64,000 nucleotides of DNA, from contig CANRKB010000005.1 of NCBI GenBank assembly GCA_947631115.1, positions 41,240 to 105,239 on the forward strand, read 5' to 3'. This stretch comes from an uncultured Clostridia bacterium (GTDB lineage Bacteria > Bacillota > Clostridia > Oscillospirales > Ruminococcaceae). Shown here piece after piece: positions 49,425 to 58,685 of the stretch. The notes beneath the pieces were generated by a model. The model made no database searches and was not told the DNA's origin. It saw only the letters and a program-made list of their open reading frames with translations. A program made the translations under genes and the position numbers. Numbering within the stretch: the first letter of the stretch is position 1; every line of letters begins with the position of its first letter.

Positions 49425-50696
49425 ATGAAAGTAAGAAAACTAAGCGCAATTCTTTTGGCAGGCGCGCTAATGGCAACACCCGCAGTTACTACGGCGGCAA
49501 TGGCTGAAAGCTCGCAGACGGACAGCACCGACAGCACACAAAACATTGTTGACGAAAGCGGAAACCTTATTATTGAGGGAACTACTGTAACAGGTGTTAC
49601 AGAAAAAGGAAAGACGGCTAAAGATATAATTATTCCCGATGGTGTGACACATATTGACGTTTCTTTTGAAAACTGCACAAACCTTGAAAACGTATATATT
49701 CCCGATGATACGGTATTTCCTCGGGACGTTTTTCGCAATTGCAAAAAACTTAAAAACATAAATGTTTCAGAGAATAATACTGATTTCTATTCGGTAGACG
49801 GAGTTTTGTTCTACAAAACATACCCAAAAATGGTGCAGTACCCATCAGGCAGAACAGATGAAACTTATTCAATCCCTGACGGTATTGAACATATCGGCAC
49901 ATCGGCGTTTTGCTGTGATAATCTTAAAAGCATAATTATACCTGACAGTGTTATAGGCTTTGGAGATAAAAACGGACAGTATGCTTTTGAATGTCCGAAT
50001 TTGACCGACATATATTATACCGGTACAGAGGAACAGTGGAATAGAATAGCAGGTGTACATAACGATAAAAATGAATTTGATTGCGGAATACCGGAAACTG
50101 CAACTATCCATTATAACTATATTGAATATACTGACGAAACCACGGGCGTTAAGGTTTCTTCTGACGGCGGCGTAGTTGAGGACGGCGCAAAGCTCTCAGT
50201 CAAAGTTGTTTCCGATAAAACCGACAGCACAAAAGCCACTTATGAAATTACCCTGACCGAAAACGACAAGGAAATTCAGCCCGACGGAGAAGTAACCGTT
50301 AAAATCCCCGTCCCCGAAGCAATGAAAGGAAAGACGGTCTATGTCTACCGCATAGAAGACGACGGCACATATACCGACATGAACGCAATCGTTGAAGACG
50401 GTTATGCGGTATTTAAGACCGACCATTTCAGCGAGTATGTACTTACGACTGAAAAGCAAGTTGAAGAGCCCGCCGACAGTTCGGACAGCGAAACAAGCTC
50501 GGACACTGAAACAAGCTCGGATAGTGAAACATCTTCCGACACAGAAACTTCTTCGGACAGTGAAACTTCTACTGACAGCAATTCTTCAAACAGCGGCACA
50601 ACTACCCCCGATACAGGCGTAGCGGGTCTTTCGCTTACGCTCGGCATTGTTGCTCTCGCAGGTGCGGCAGTCGTTATTTCAAGAAAGAAACGCTGA
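49425..50696 (+). CDS. BspA-like leucine-rich-repeat surface protein with TPDTG sorting tail (2)
   Basis: 423 residues, exported. Signal peptide about 1-28; a short LRR_5 array (about 60-220, for example IPDGIEHIGTSAFCCDNLKS); a beta-rich domain about 225-345 that resembles the pre-stalk domain of lrr1; a short Ser-Asp/Thr stalk (SDSETSSDTETS type, about 350-385); and the tail TTTPDTG (P395-G398), hydrophobic helix, RKKR. Smaller paralogue of the protein at 39626, with the same leader RNA. GGAGG precedes ATG 49425. Probably wall anchored and adhesive. Confidence 0.87.
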   Translation: MKVRKLSAILLAGALMATPAVTTAAMAESSQTDSTDSTQNIVDESGNLIIEGTTVTGVTEKGKTAKDIIIPDGVTHIDVSFENCTNLENVYIPDDTVFPRDVFRNCKKLKNINVSENNTDFYSVDGVLFYKTYPKMVQYPSGRTDETYSIPDGIEHIGTSAFCCDNLKSIIIPDSVIGFGDKNGQYAFECPNLTDIYYTGTEEQWNRIAGVHNDKNEFDCGIPETATIHYNYIEYTDETTGVKVSSDGGVVEDGAKLSVKVVSDKTDSTKATYEITLTENDKEIQPDGEVTVKIPVPEAMKGKTVYVYRIEDDGTYTDMNAIVEDGYAVFKTDHFSEYVLTTEKQVEEPADSSDSETSSDTETSSDSETSSDTETSSDSETSTDSNSSNSGTTTPDTGVAGLSLTLGIVALAGAAVVISRKKR

Positions 50697-50736
50697 TTTT
50701 TCAGTCGTTTTCATAATAATACCCTTCTTTAAGAGG

Positions 50737-50768
50737 CACACCCGGGCGAAAGCTCGGGTGTGTTCTTT
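50737..50768 (+). terminator. lrr2 terminator
   Basis: Eleven-base stem CACACCCGGGC (50737-50747) with GCTCGGGTGTG (50752-50762), GAAA tetraloop, then TTCTTTATT. Confidence 0.88.
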
Positions 50769-50799
50769 ATTATCCTTATTGGCTTAGTTGTCAAAAATA

Positions 50800-51279
50800 C
50801 TAAACCATTTCCACCGTAAACGTAAGCGTATCGGAATAATTCCCCGCAAATCCCGAATAGTCGCCGGAAAGCGCCGAAGTAAAGCTGAGAAGAACCCAGC
50901 CCGACTTGTCGCCCGGAGAGACTGTAAGGATCTTTACGTTGTCGGTTCCCGAAATAAGACTTCCGTTTGCGTGCAGAGTGTATTCTATATATCCCTCGTT
51001 GTTTACCATTCTGAAACCGTTCTGACTTTTAACGTAGATGTTCAGGTGCTTCCCCTCTTCGAGCAGAACGTTGTTTGCCTGGAGAGGTCTTTCTATTGCC
51101 GTGTTTTTGTCAGCGTCGGTAAATTCAACGTTTGCAGGAATTGTAACTTCATACGACGCGCTCACGCTGTAACCGACGCTGACGGATCCCGAACTTTCAC
51201 TGTCGTTTTCATCTATGACCTCACTTTGAGTTAAAGCCGCCGCCATAATAAGCGCCATAGCGGCTTTCAATATTTTCAT
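50800..51279 (-). CDS. Small exported beta-rich protein of unknown function
   Basis: 159 residues. Cleavable-looking signal (MKILKAAMALIMAAALTQ), then an acidic segment and a beta-sandwich-like domain (YEVTIPANVEF ... YSDTLTFTVEM). The end pattern recalls the WxL-like or pilin-type secreted domains, but no Trp-X-Leu motif or sorting signal is present. AAGGAGGGG before ATG 51279. Follows the membrane-anchored gene at 51302 in a likely two-gene operon. No family recognised. Confidence 0.7.
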   Translation of the reverse strand: MKILKAAMALIMAAALTQSEVIDENDSESSGSVSVGYSVSASYEVTIPANVEFTDADKNTAIERPLQANNVLLEEGKHLNIYVKSQNGFRMVNNEGYIEYTLHANGSLISGTDNVKILTVSPGDKSGWVLLSFTSALSGDYSGFAGNYSDTLTFTVEMV

Positions 51280-51301
51280 AGCCGATCCCCTCCTTATGGA
51301 A

Positions 51302-51808
51302 TCAGACGGCTTTTATCACCGCCTTGATGTCCGCGTTATTTGTGGGAGTAAGGTCTTTATTCATGCGGTAGGGCTGAATGTGGATAACCGCGTTGTATGT
51401 TCCTTTTTCAAGGGTCTTGTTTAGTTTTATTTCATAGATACTGTTTCCCGGCTCAACAAGTCCCGATGTATATAAAAGCTCGTCTTTTCCGTTTATCTCC
51501 GCCCATAGTTGAAACGTAAGATAATATTTGTCTTTATTTTCAACAGGATTGTAAAACCCCGTGACAAGTCTGTCGCTTCCCGCTTTAACGGACATAGAGG
51601 TAATTCCCGGAACTGTAACGCCATTCTCGGCGTGGGAGTCGTTTAAGTTGTTTTCGGGAACGACCGTAAAGCCTATACCGCCCTCGGTTTTAGCCGGCGC
51701 ATTATGTGCGGCGAAAAATCCTATAGCTATACCGAGCATAAATCCAGCCGCAATGAAAATTATAACAAGAATGGTTTTCCTTTTCTTCTCTTTCTTCTCC
51801 ACGTTCAT
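51302..51808 (-). CDS. Membrane-anchored extracytoplasmic protein of unknown function
   Basis: 168 residues: Lys-rich N-terminus, a single membrane helix (about 12-34), then an extracytoplasmic domain of beta strands (about 65-165, with YYLTFQLWAEINGK and YNAVIHIQPYRM). Architecture suggests a surface-exposed binding or scaffold protein that works with the exported protein encoded 22 bp downstream. No conserved catalytic motif. Confidence 0.7.
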   Translation of the reverse strand: MNVEKKEKKRKTILVIIFIAAGFMLGIAIGFFAAHNAPAKTEGGIGFTVVPENNLNDSHAENGVTVPGITSMSVKAGSDRLVTGFYNPVENKDKYYLTFQLWAEINGKDELLYTSGLVEPGNSIYEIKLNKTLEKGTYNAVIHIQPYRMNKDLTPTNNADIKAVIKAV

Positions 51809-51925
51809 GCCCGCCTTTCATTTTAAAATAGAGGAATTATCCTCACATCATAATATGAAAAAGCTTTATGAAAGGTTCATTGGCAGTGTTAACGGTGTTC
51901 GGCAAAAGATCCGCTTTTGGCGATT

Positions 51926-51970
51926 AAAAAAGCCGGAATTTAAGAGAAAAACTTTTCCTCTCAAATTCCG
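51926..51970 (-). terminator. Terminator of the MetH-activation/ThiG/MetF operon
   Basis: Minus strand CGGAATTTGAGAG pairs with CTCTTAAATTCCG (51970-51934 region), followed by GCTTTTTT. Confidence 0.82.
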
Positions 51971-51999
51971 ACTTACGGATATTTTTTCTTTCGCGCGTT

Positions 52000-52674
52000 T
52001 TACTTGCAGCTTCTCCCGTTTTTTCTGAACTCGCATTTATCCCGCATATTGCAGTTTTCGCACGACTTTTCCGAGCCGATTTTCTTCTCCCTCGACAGCC
52101 CCGCGATGCCCACAATAGATTTTGTCGGCACAATAGTATTTGCGGCGGTCGTTGAAATTCCGATCTTCCTTAAAGCGTCTGCCGCCGCTATAAGCTTAGG
52201 CAGAACTTCGAGCGGAAAATCTCCATAGCCCGCGCCATATACCCATGTCGCCGAAAAGCCCTCGTTCTTTTCCGTGAGGTCCTTTACCGCGCTGTCGCTT
52301 ATCTGCTCAATATACGCGCTTGCCAGCGCGTCGCTCACCAGCATTTCGAGCGCACCTCTTATGTTCATCTTCGCTATAAATTTGTCGCAGTCCGCCGACA
52401 GCGTCGAGCAGACAATTGCCGCCTTATCGCAGCCCGACAGATGTTTATTTATATCGTTCCCCGAAAGCTCAAAATCGCAGCCGCTCAGAAACAACCCGTT
52501 GTCTCTTATAATATCAAAAACCCGCCATATAAACTTAGGCTTTACCGCTTTGAGCAGTTCTTGTTCAATTTTGTCGACTGCCTCGGCGGTCTTTTCGTCG
52601 ACGTTCTCCGAAAAAGGCTCGCGAAAACCCATATATCTGTATGCGTTTTCGCGGTCAATTTTTATTTCATTCAT
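52000..52674 (-). CDS. Stand-alone methionine synthase activation-domain-like protein
   Basis: 224 residues, cytosolic. Resembles the vitamin B12-dependent methionine synthase activation domain found as a separate protein in Clostridia: N-terminal RYMGFRE segment, a central GAGYGDFPLEVLP segment and a C-terminal PTKSIVGIAGLS followed by four Cys (SCENCNMRDKCEFRKNGRSC). It would help reductively reactivate a cobalamin-dependent MetH encoded elsewhere. Start shares one base with the ThiG stop. Immediate neighbours ThiG and MetF support a methyl/one-carbon role. Confidence 0.75.
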   Translation of the reverse strand: MNEIKIDRENAYRYMGFREPFSENVDEKTAEAVDKIEQELLKAVKPKFIWRVFDIIRDNGLFLSGCDFELSGNDINKHLSGCDKAAIVCSTLSADCDKFIAKMNIRGALEMLVSDALASAYIEQISDSAVKDLTEKNEGFSATWVYGAGYGDFPLEVLPKLIAAADALRKIGISTTAANTIVPTKSIVGIAGLSREKKIGSEKSCENCNMRDKCEFRKNGRSCK

Positions 52675-53435
52675 CAGTCGTTTATAAATCCCGTAAGCGG
52701 CGAGCTTGCGGACGCTCTGTCCAGAACTCTGCCGAGTCCCGCGAGATAAGCCCCGCGTCCTGCGTTTATCGCATTCTTAAAGGCTTCAGCCATCTGAACG
52801 ATATTTCCCGCTGTCGCAATGGCGGTGTTCGCCATAACAGCCGCCGCGCCCATTTCCATAGCCTCGCACGCCTGCGACGGTCTGCCAATGCCCGCGTCTA
52901 CGATTATCGGCAGGTCAATTTCTTCAATAAGAATACGTATAAATTCCTTTGTGGAAAGTCCCTTGTTAGAACCTATCGGAGCGGCAAGAGGCATTATAGC
53001 CGCCGCGCCCGCGTTTTTCATATCGCGCGCCGCATACAAGTCGGGGTACATATACGGCATAGGCGTAAATCCCTCTTTTGCCAGCAATTCGCAAGCCTTA
53101 GCCGTTTCGTAATTGTCGGGGAGAAGATATTTCGAGTCGTGAATGACTTCGATCTTTATAAATTCTCCGCAGCCCGCCTCGCGCGCCAGCTTTGCTATTT
53201 TGACGGCTTCTTCCGCATTCCTTGCTCCCGATGTATTCGGAAGCAGCGTAACGCCCTTCGGGATATGTTCGAGAATATTTCCCGTAAAGCTGTTTACTCT
53301 GCGCAGCGCAAGCGTTATTATCTCCGCGCCCGCATTCTGTACAGCCGCGTTTATAAGGTCAAGATCAAACTTTCCGCTGCCTAAAATAAACCGCGAGTGA
53401 AATTCTTTATTTCCTATTTTCAGTATGTCTTCCAT
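52674..53435 (-). CDS. thiG: Thiazole synthase ThiG
   Basis: 253 residues, TIM barrel. Forms thiamin thiazole phosphate from deoxyxylulose-5-phosphate, glycine-imine and ThiS-thiocarboxylate. Catalytic Lys lies in [42 protein letters not shown] and [12 protein letters not shown] are family hallmarks. Oddly, none of thiS, thiH or thiF is adjacent; it sits between metF and the MetH-activation-like gene. Starts 18 bp after metF. Confidence 0.94.
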   Translation of the reverse strand: MEDILKIGNKEFHSRFILGSGKFDLDLINAAVQNAGAEIITLALRRVNSFTGNILEHIPKGVTLLPNTSGARNAEEAVKIAKLAREAGCGEFIKIEVIHDSKYLLPDNYETAKACELLAKEGFTPMPYMYPDLYAARDMKNAGAAAIMPLAAPIGSNKGLSTKEFIRILIEEIDLPIIVDAGIGRPSQACEAMEMGAAAVMANTAIATAGNIVQMAEAFKNAINAGRGAYLAGLGRVLDRASASSPLTGFIND

Positions 53436-53453
53436 TTCTATTCCTTCTTTTGT

Positions 53454-54320
53454 TTATGATTTTATAACGCTCGAAACGCTTTCGCATATCCTGCGTGCAA
53501 TAAAAGGATCGTTCATTGTGTAAAGGTGAACTCCGTCAACCCCGTGCGCCGCAAGGTCTATTATCTGATCCGCCGCGTATGCAATTCCCGCGTCCCGCAT
53601 TGCTTCGGGCTTTTCGCCATAACGCGCTATAAGCTTTGTAAACTTTTCGGGAAGCGACGCTCCGCACATCGTTATCATGCGCTTGATTGAATTTGGGTTT
53701 ACGCAAGGCATTATTCCCGCTTCGATAGGAACGTTTATGCCTTTCGCTCTTGCCTTGTCGAGAAATCTGTAGAACGCGCTGTTGTCAAAGAAAAGCTGAG
53801 AAATAAGGTGTTCCGCTCCCGCGTCTACCTTTATTTTCAAATTGTCAATGTCCTCGTCGAAATCGTCGCATTCCGTATGCCCCTCGGGATAACAAGCCCC
53901 CGAAAACGACATATTGCTTCTTGCTTTCATATACGAGATAAGGTCGGACGCATGGAGAAAATCATGCTTTGGCTCAACGTCGGGAATAAGATCGCCCCTC
54001 AGCGCCAGAACGTTTTCAATTCCCGACTCGGTAAACTCCTCGATTATACGGTCAATATCCGCTTTAGTGGAGTTTATGCAGGTGAGATGAGCGATGCTGG
54101 TCGTGTGATATTTTTCCTTTATTATGGACGTAATTTCGCGGGTCGACGCTCCCGGAAGGCTTCCTCCCGCGCCGTATGTAACGCTTATAAAGTCTGGGTG
54201 AAGATCCGAAAGCCCGTCGAGCGTTTTGTATACGGTGTCGATAGAACCGTCCTTTTTCGGTGGAAAGATCTCAAACGAAAGCACGGTTTTTCCGCATTTA
54301 AATAATTCGGGGATCCTCAT
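53454..54320 (-). CDS. metF: Methylenetetrahydrofolate reductase MetF
   Basis: 288-residue flavoprotein TIM barrel. Reduces 5,10-methylene-THF to 5-methyl-THF, the methyl donor for methionine synthase. N-terminal SFEIFPPK with the catalytic Glu, the FISVTYGAGGS segment, LALRGDLIP with the flavin-interacting Asp, and HLISQLFFD are conserved. Overlaps the upstream TSCPD gene (ATGA). Consistent with the MetH-activation protein in the same operon. Confidence 0.95.
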   Translation of the reverse strand: MRIPELFKCGKTVLSFEIFPPKKDGSIDTVYKTLDGLSDLHPDFISVTYGAGGSLPGASTREITSIIKEKYHTTSIAHLTCINSTKADIDRIIEEFTESGIENVLALRGDLIPDVEPKHDFLHASDLISYMKARSNMSFSGACYPEGHTECDDFDEDIDNLKIKVDAGAEHLISQLFFDNSAFYRFLDKARAKGINVPIEAGIMPCVNPNSIKRMITMCGASLPEKFTKLIARYGEKPEAMRDAGIAYAADQIIDLAAHGVDGVHLYTMNDPFIARRICESVSSVIKS

Positions 54321-54580
54321 TTTTTGTCTTCCTCCGCTTCCTTCATTGCCTTGAGAGCCTGCGCGAGCTGGTCGGGGCAGGAGGTAGACTTCATTCCGCA
54401 GCGTATACCTTCCAGCCTTTTTATTACTTCGTCTACGGGAAGTCCCTCTACGAGCCTTGAAATTCCCTGAAGATTGCCGTTGCAGCCGCCCAAAACTCTG
54501 AGGTTCTTTACGATATTGTCCTCAACGTCAAAGATCATTTTCTGAGAGCAAACCCCTCTCGGTGAATATTCATAAGTCAT
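54317..54580 (-). CDS. TIGR03905-type TSCPD-domain protein
   Basis: 87 residues. Contains the STSCPDQLA motif naming the TSCPD domain and further Cys at GVCSQ, GGCNG and IRCGM, a pattern like the C-terminal region of class II ribonucleotide reductases. Free-standing members are common in Firmicutes and of unknown function, possibly metal or redox related. AAAAGGAG precedes ATG 54580; stop overlaps metF. Confidence 0.85.
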   Translation of the reverse strand: MTYEYSPRGVCSQKMIFDVEDNIVKNLRVLGGCNGNLQGISRLVEGLPVDEVIKRLEGIRCGMKSTSCPDQLAQALKAMKEAEEDKK

Positions 54581-54611
54581 TTTATTTACATCTCCTTTTT
54601 AATTATTTATG

Positions 54612-55772
54612 TCAATTATTACTTGTCCAGCAATCGGCGACAGCTTTCGCCACCGCGTCCGCTACGCTCTTATCAAGCGCCGAGGGGATAATGTATTCGG
54701 GCGAGAGCTTGTCGTCGGTTACAAGCGCCGCAATTGCCTTTGCCGCCGCAAGTTTCATCTCCTCGGTAATTGCCTTTGCCCTTACGGAAAGCGCGCCCTT
54801 GAATACACCCGGGAACACGAGAACGTTGTTTATTTGGTTCGGATAGTCCGAGCGCCCCGTGCCTACAATATACGCTCCGCTTTCTTTTGCGAGGTCGTAG
54901 GTTATTTCGGGATTGGGGTTAGCCATCGGGAACAGAATGGGCTTCTCTGCCATTGACTTTACCATTTCGGGCGTAACGAGATTCGGCTTTGAAACGCCGA
55001 CAAACGCATCCGCGCCTTTAAGAGCGTCTGCAAGCGTGCCTTTTATGTTGTTTTTGTTCGTCAGCTTTGCAATTTCCGCATGAGCGGGGTTTTCGTATTT
55101 GTCGTAGCGGTTTATTATTCCGCAAAGGTCAACCATTATGAGGTTTCCTATTCCGAGATTGAGCAGAAACTTTCCTATGGCAATTCCCGCCGAACCCGCG
55201 CCGTTTATAACCACGGTTATGTCTTCGAGTTTCTTTCCCGCGCACTTTACGGCATTTATAAGCGCCGCGCCTACTACTATCGCCGTTCCGTGCTGGTCGT
55301 CATGGAAAACGGGTATATCCAGCTTTTCTTTCAGCTTTCTTTCAATTTCAAAACACCTCGGCGCGGAAATATCCTCGAGGTTTATTCCGCCGAAACTGTC
55401 GGAAATAAGCTCGATTGTGCGGACTATCTCGTCCGCGTCCTTGCTCTTTACGCAAAGAGGAAACGCGTCAACGCCGCCGAATTCCTTGAACAAACAGCAT
55501 TTGCCCTCCATAACGGGCATTCCCGCGAGACCGCCGATGTCGCCAAGACCTAGGACAGCCGTTCCGTCGGTTATAACCGCCACAAGATTTCCTTTTCTGG
55601 TGTACTTATAGGCAAGGTCGGGATTTTTCTGTATCTCAAGACACGGCTGCGCTACTCCGGGAGTATACGCGGTCGAAAGGTCCTCGCGCGTTTTTATCGG
55701 CGCGCGGGAGATAACTTCGATTTTGCCCTGCCATTTTTCGTGCATTTCAAGTGATTTTTCTTTTATGTCCAT
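54612..55772 (-). CDS. NAD(P)-dependent malic enzyme (malate to pyruvate)
   Basis: 386 residues, compact bacterial type. Oxidative decarboxylation of malate. Malic N-terminal domain with TAYTPGVAQPC (catalytic Tyr), DGTAVLGLGDIGGLAGMPVMEGK (split here as DGTAVLGLGD and GMPVMEGK), HDDQHGTA metal site, then NAD-binding INGAGSAGIA and PNPEITYDLA. TAAGGAG before ATG 55772. A CGGGCTTTAAGCCCG palindrome (55790-55804) lies in the 48-bp gap from the upstream gene. Confidence 0.94.
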   Translation of the reverse strand: MDIKEKSLEMHEKWQGKIEVISRAPIKTREDLSTAYTPGVAQPCLEIQKNPDLAYKYTRKGNLVAVITDGTAVLGLGDIGGLAGMPVMEGKCCLFKEFGGVDAFPLCVKSKDADEIVRTIELISDSFGGINLEDISAPRCFEIERKLKEKLDIPVFHDDQHGTAIVVGAALINAVKCAGKKLEDITVVINGAGSAGIAIGKFLLNLGIGNLIMVDLCGIINRYDKYENPAHAEIAKLTNKNNIKGTLADALKGADAFVGVSKPNLVTPEMVKSMAEKPILFPMANPNPEITYDLAKESGAYIVGTGRSDYPNQINNVLVFPGVFKGALSVRAKAITEEMKLAAAKAIAALVTDDKLSPEYIIPSALDKSVADAVAKAVADCWTSNN

Positions 55773-55820
55773 TTTGCTCTCCTTATGATCGGGCTTTAAG
55801 CCCGTAATGTTCTTTATCCG

Positions 55821-56510
55821 TCAGATATACTTGCTTGCTTCACTGATACTTAAACTGTTCATTTCCTCTTTATGCTTTTTTATAAAACTTCTCACCCACT
55901 CGGGAGCGGTTTTTGAATATTCTCTCAGCGCCCAGCCTATAGCTTTATTTATAAAAAACTCGTTGCTTCCGAAACAGTTTGTTATTATCTTTTCAAGTAA
56001 TTCGGCGTCGGTCTTATCCTTTAAGCCGAGCTGATGTTCGATAGCCGTTCTCCTTACCCAAAAATTATCATCTTCCGACCATTCGAGCATAAGCTCTTTT
56101 ATTCTGTCGTCTCTTAGACCTACGTCTCCTATGACCTTGCATAAAAAATCTATCGTGTCCCACCATGACTTATTCGTTATATAATTCCTGATCTTCGGCA
56201 TATCCTCAAAGGTCACAAACCGCTTCATAAACAAAAGATAGTCGGACGCCAGATATTGAAACTCTCTATGTTCGTCCTCAAAGCATTTGTCGAGAAGATC
56301 CCAGTCAATTACGCCATTGCTTTTTTCGGCTTTAAGAAAATCTTTATAAACGGCTTTCCTTTTCGGAGCAGCTATGCCGTAGAACGCAAATTGATCTCTC
56401 ATATACGCCGCCATTGAAACGGCGTTTTTGTCGTCCTTGATCATTTCAAATGCATTTTTAAGCTCGGCATATTTGTCCGTTTTATTTTTCGGCGTTTTCT
56501 TTCCTGCCAT
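55821..56510 (-). CDS. AlkD-like DNA alkylation repair protein
   Basis: 229 residues, all-helical HEAT-like repeats. AlkD enzymes excise N3- and N7-alkylated purines. Conserved positions include the SWWDTIDFLC segment (aromatic plus Asp) and INKAIGWALREYSK near the C-terminus. GGAGG ten bases before ATG 56510 lies within the last codons of the PHP gene, so the two are coupled (5-bp gap). Confidence 0.9.
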   Translation of the reverse strand: MAGKKTPKNKTDKYAELKNAFEMIKDDKNAVSMAAYMRDQFAFYGIAAPKRKAVYKDFLKAEKSNGVIDWDLLDKCFEDEHREFQYLASDYLLFMKRFVTFEDMPKIRNYITNKSWWDTIDFLCKVIGDVGLRDDRIKELMLEWSEDDNFWVRRTAIEHQLGLKDKTDAELLEKIITNCFGSNEFFINKAIGWALREYSKTAPEWVRSFIKKHKEEMNSLSISEASKYI

Positions 56511-56515
56511 AAAAA

Positions 56516-57358
56516 TTATTCCTCCGGAGGAATTATTTTTCTTAATTCATCTTCGGGAGTTGTGAGCGAACCTATCTGTATGGCATAGTGATTGTAAAAC
56601 CCGTGGAAATCCGAGCCGCCCGTTTTTATAAGACCGTATCTGTCGCAGACGTCCGAAATTTCCCCGCGGTATTTTTCGTCCGCGCTTGAATGATACACCT
56701 CCGCGCCGTCGAGTATTTTTTCTTTCGCAAGCTCTTCGATAAGGTCAAGACTGTCGAATACTTTCGGGTGGGCAATGACCGATATTCCTCCTGCGGCTTT
56801 TATCATCGTAAGCACAAATCTCACATCGGGGTAGAAGTCCGCTTCGGACTGCACCTGCTCGGCGCAAAGCCCCTCGTCCGCGTCGAATATCTCGTCGTAT
56901 ACGTTTCCGTAAAGCTCGGTCGTATAGCCGTAGTCCATAAGAGCGTGCATTATGTGGCATTTGTATATCGCCTTGCTTCCCGCCGAATAGCGCAGGATAC
57001 TTTCGAGAGTAATGGGATATTTTTCGAGTACTTTCATCGCAAGGTTCTTTCCGAGTTTCATCCTCCCCTCGCTTGTCCTGAGACAAAGCCCCTCAAGCCT
57101 GTCGGGTTTTTTCGGCATATAGCAGAGGATATGTACCTTTTTGCCCCTGGACTGGTCGAAAGCGGAAAATTCCACTGCGGGTACGACCGTAACGTTATAC
57201 CGCTGTCCGAGTATAGAAGAACGCGATAAAGAAGCAAGACTGTCGTGGTCTGTAATAGCTATGCAGCGCACATCGTCCCTGTCCGCTTGTCTTATAATAT
57301 CGGAAATTCCGAGCGAACCGTCCGAAATGGTAGTATGGCAATGCAGATCTGCTTTCAT
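56516..57358 (-). CDS. PHP-domain metal-dependent phosphoesterase
   Basis: 280 residues. N-terminal PHP motif DLHCHTTISDGSL, then ITDHDSL, a Glu in PAVEFSA, later IAHPKV and GGSDFHG; together these give the trinuclear metal site of the PHP family (YciV/RNase AM-like, 3'-phosphoadenosine or oligoribonucleotide phosphatase). A longer frame opens at 57382, but GGGAGG selects ATG 57358. Probably first gene of the minus-strand run; a weak TTGACT-17-TATGGA lies upstream. Confidence 0.9.
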   Translation of the reverse strand: MKADLHCHTTISDGSLGISDIIRQADRDDVRCIAITDHDSLASLSRSSILGQRYNVTVVPAVEFSAFDQSRGKKVHILCYMPKKPDRLEGLCLRTSEGRMKLGKNLAMKVLEKYPITLESILRYSAGSKAIYKCHIMHALMDYGYTTELYGNVYDEIFDADEGLCAEQVQSEADFYPDVRFVLTMIKAAGGISVIAHPKVFDSLDLIEELAKEKILDGAEVYHSSADEKYRGEISDVCDRYGLIKTGGSDFHGFYNHYAIQIGSLTTPEDELRKIIPPEE

Positions 57359-57436
57359 AAAAGCCTCCCTTTTCCATAACAAAAAATATAATTAAAGTCA
57401 ATAAGACTCTTAATTTGTATATAAAGTATCTTTTTA

Positions 57437-57590
57437 GAGTCCACGGGGCTTTGCCCGAGGCGGGTCGCAGGGCGCGCCGGCGCCCCGTACTGCCCATTCC
57501 CCCTCGGGGAAGGGGGTAGGGGGATAGGGCGAGTAAACGTTATTTGGAATAATACCGTTTGAAAAGAACCACAAATAGTTTTTTACAAGC
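57437..57590. repeat. Family B repeat, third (shorter) copy
   Basis: 154 bp in the same orientation as 42031-42265, covering the GC-rich palindromes, the CCCCCTCGGGG stem, GGGCGAGTAAACGTTATT and AAAGAACCACAAATAG to ACAAGC. It lacks the CAGTCTGTATATAAAG end. The rest of the 57359-57843 gap is AT rich with the speD promoter. Confidence 0.8.
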
Positions 57591-57764
57591 TGCAAAGTCA
57601 TAAGACTATTTTTCACACGCTTTTGCGTTTAATTGACAATTATTGACGAATTTATACAGTACAGTTTTTATAAAATATACAGTTATATTATACTACATTT
57701 TGACGTCTTTGTCAACACAATTATTATAAATGCTCGGGAACAATAAAAATATTTTAAAAAATTG

Positions 57765-57793
57765 TTGATTTTTCGGAGGTAATATGTTATAAT
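57765..57793 (+). promoter_or_regulatory. Promoter of the polyamine operon
   Basis: TTGATT (57765-57770), 17-bp spacer, TATAAT (57788-57793) with a TG extension (TGT-TATAAT). Start site about 57800. Confidence 0.82.
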
Positions 57794-57843
57794 TTCTTTA
57801 ACTGTATAAGTTGAATTTTATTTTTCAAAAGGGGGATTGGGAA

Positions 57844-58653
57844 GTGGAGAAAAAGCTGTCTTTGTATGGGTTCAATAATCTTACGAAAACGCTGAGCTTT
57901 AATATCTACGATATTTGCTACGCAAAAAGCGAGCGCGAACAGAAGGATTATATCTCGTATATTGACGAACAGTATAATTCCGAACGTCTCACTCGTATAC
58001 TTTGCGATGTTACGGATAGGATCGGCGCGACGGTCCTCAATATTTCCAAACAGGACTATGACCCTCAGGGCGCGTCTGTAAACGTCCTTTTTGCGGAGGG
58101 CAGAATCGACCCTTCGCATATCGACGAATCCTGCAACAAAGGAATGGGCTTTTTTTCCAACATGAACGGCGAGACTATCCATGCTCATCTCGACAAGAGC
58201 CACATAACCGTTCATACTTTCCCCGAGTATCACCCCGACAAAGCGATCTCAACTTTCAGAGTTGACATCGACGTTGCGACCTGCGGGGAAATCTCCCCGC
58301 TTAATACTCTCGATTATCTTATCGGCTCGTTCGATTCGGATATAATCATAATCGACTACCGCGTAAGAGGTTTTACGCGCGACGTTTCGGGAAAGAAGTT
58401 TTTTATTGACAATAATATCACTTCAATTCAGGACTTTATCGACCCGAAAACGCTCACAAGATACGACGCTATGGACGTAAACGTCTACCAGTCCAACATA
58501 TTCCACACTAAAATGCTTATAAAGGAAATAGAACTCCAGAACTATCTTTTCAATACCGACGTTTACGAAATTCACCCGCAGGAGCGCCTTGAAATTACAA
58601 ACAGCCTGAGGCGCGAAATGATCGAAATATTCAGCGGAATGAATATTTACTAA
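57844..58653 (+). CDS. speD: S-adenosylmethionine decarboxylase proenzyme, E. coli (class 1A) type
   Basis: 269 residues. Makes decarboxylated SAM, the aminopropyl donor for SpeE. Follows E. coli SpeD closely: [20 protein letters not shown], then [15 protein letters not shown], and the self-cleavage site HLDKSH, where cleavage before S119 creates the pyruvoyl group; [24 protein letters not shown] and [13 protein letters not shown] follow. The start is GTG 57844, nine bases after GGGGG; a TTG at 57811 has no ribosome site and is only ~10 nt into the transcript. First gene of the polyamine operon. Confidence 0.96.
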   Translation: MEKKLSLYGFNNLTKTLSFNIYDICYAKSEREQKDYISYIDEQYNSERLTRILCDVTDRIGATVLNISKQDYDPQGASVNVLFAEGRIDPSHIDESCNKGMGFFSNMNGETIHAHLDKSHITVHTFPEYHPDKAISTFRVDIDVATCGEISPLNTLDYLIGSFDSDIIIIDYRVRGFTRDVSGKKFFIDNNITSIQDFIDPKTLTRYDAMDVNVYQSNIFHTKMLIKEIELQNYLFNTDVYEIHPQERLEITNSLRREMIEIFSGMNIY

Positions 58654-58685
58654 TCATATCTTCATACTGAAAGGCGGTGTGGAAT

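Noticed and set aside
57811..57843. TTG 57811 as start of speD
   Set aside because: No ribosome site, almost at the transcription start; GTG 57844 gives the E. coli-like N-terminus.
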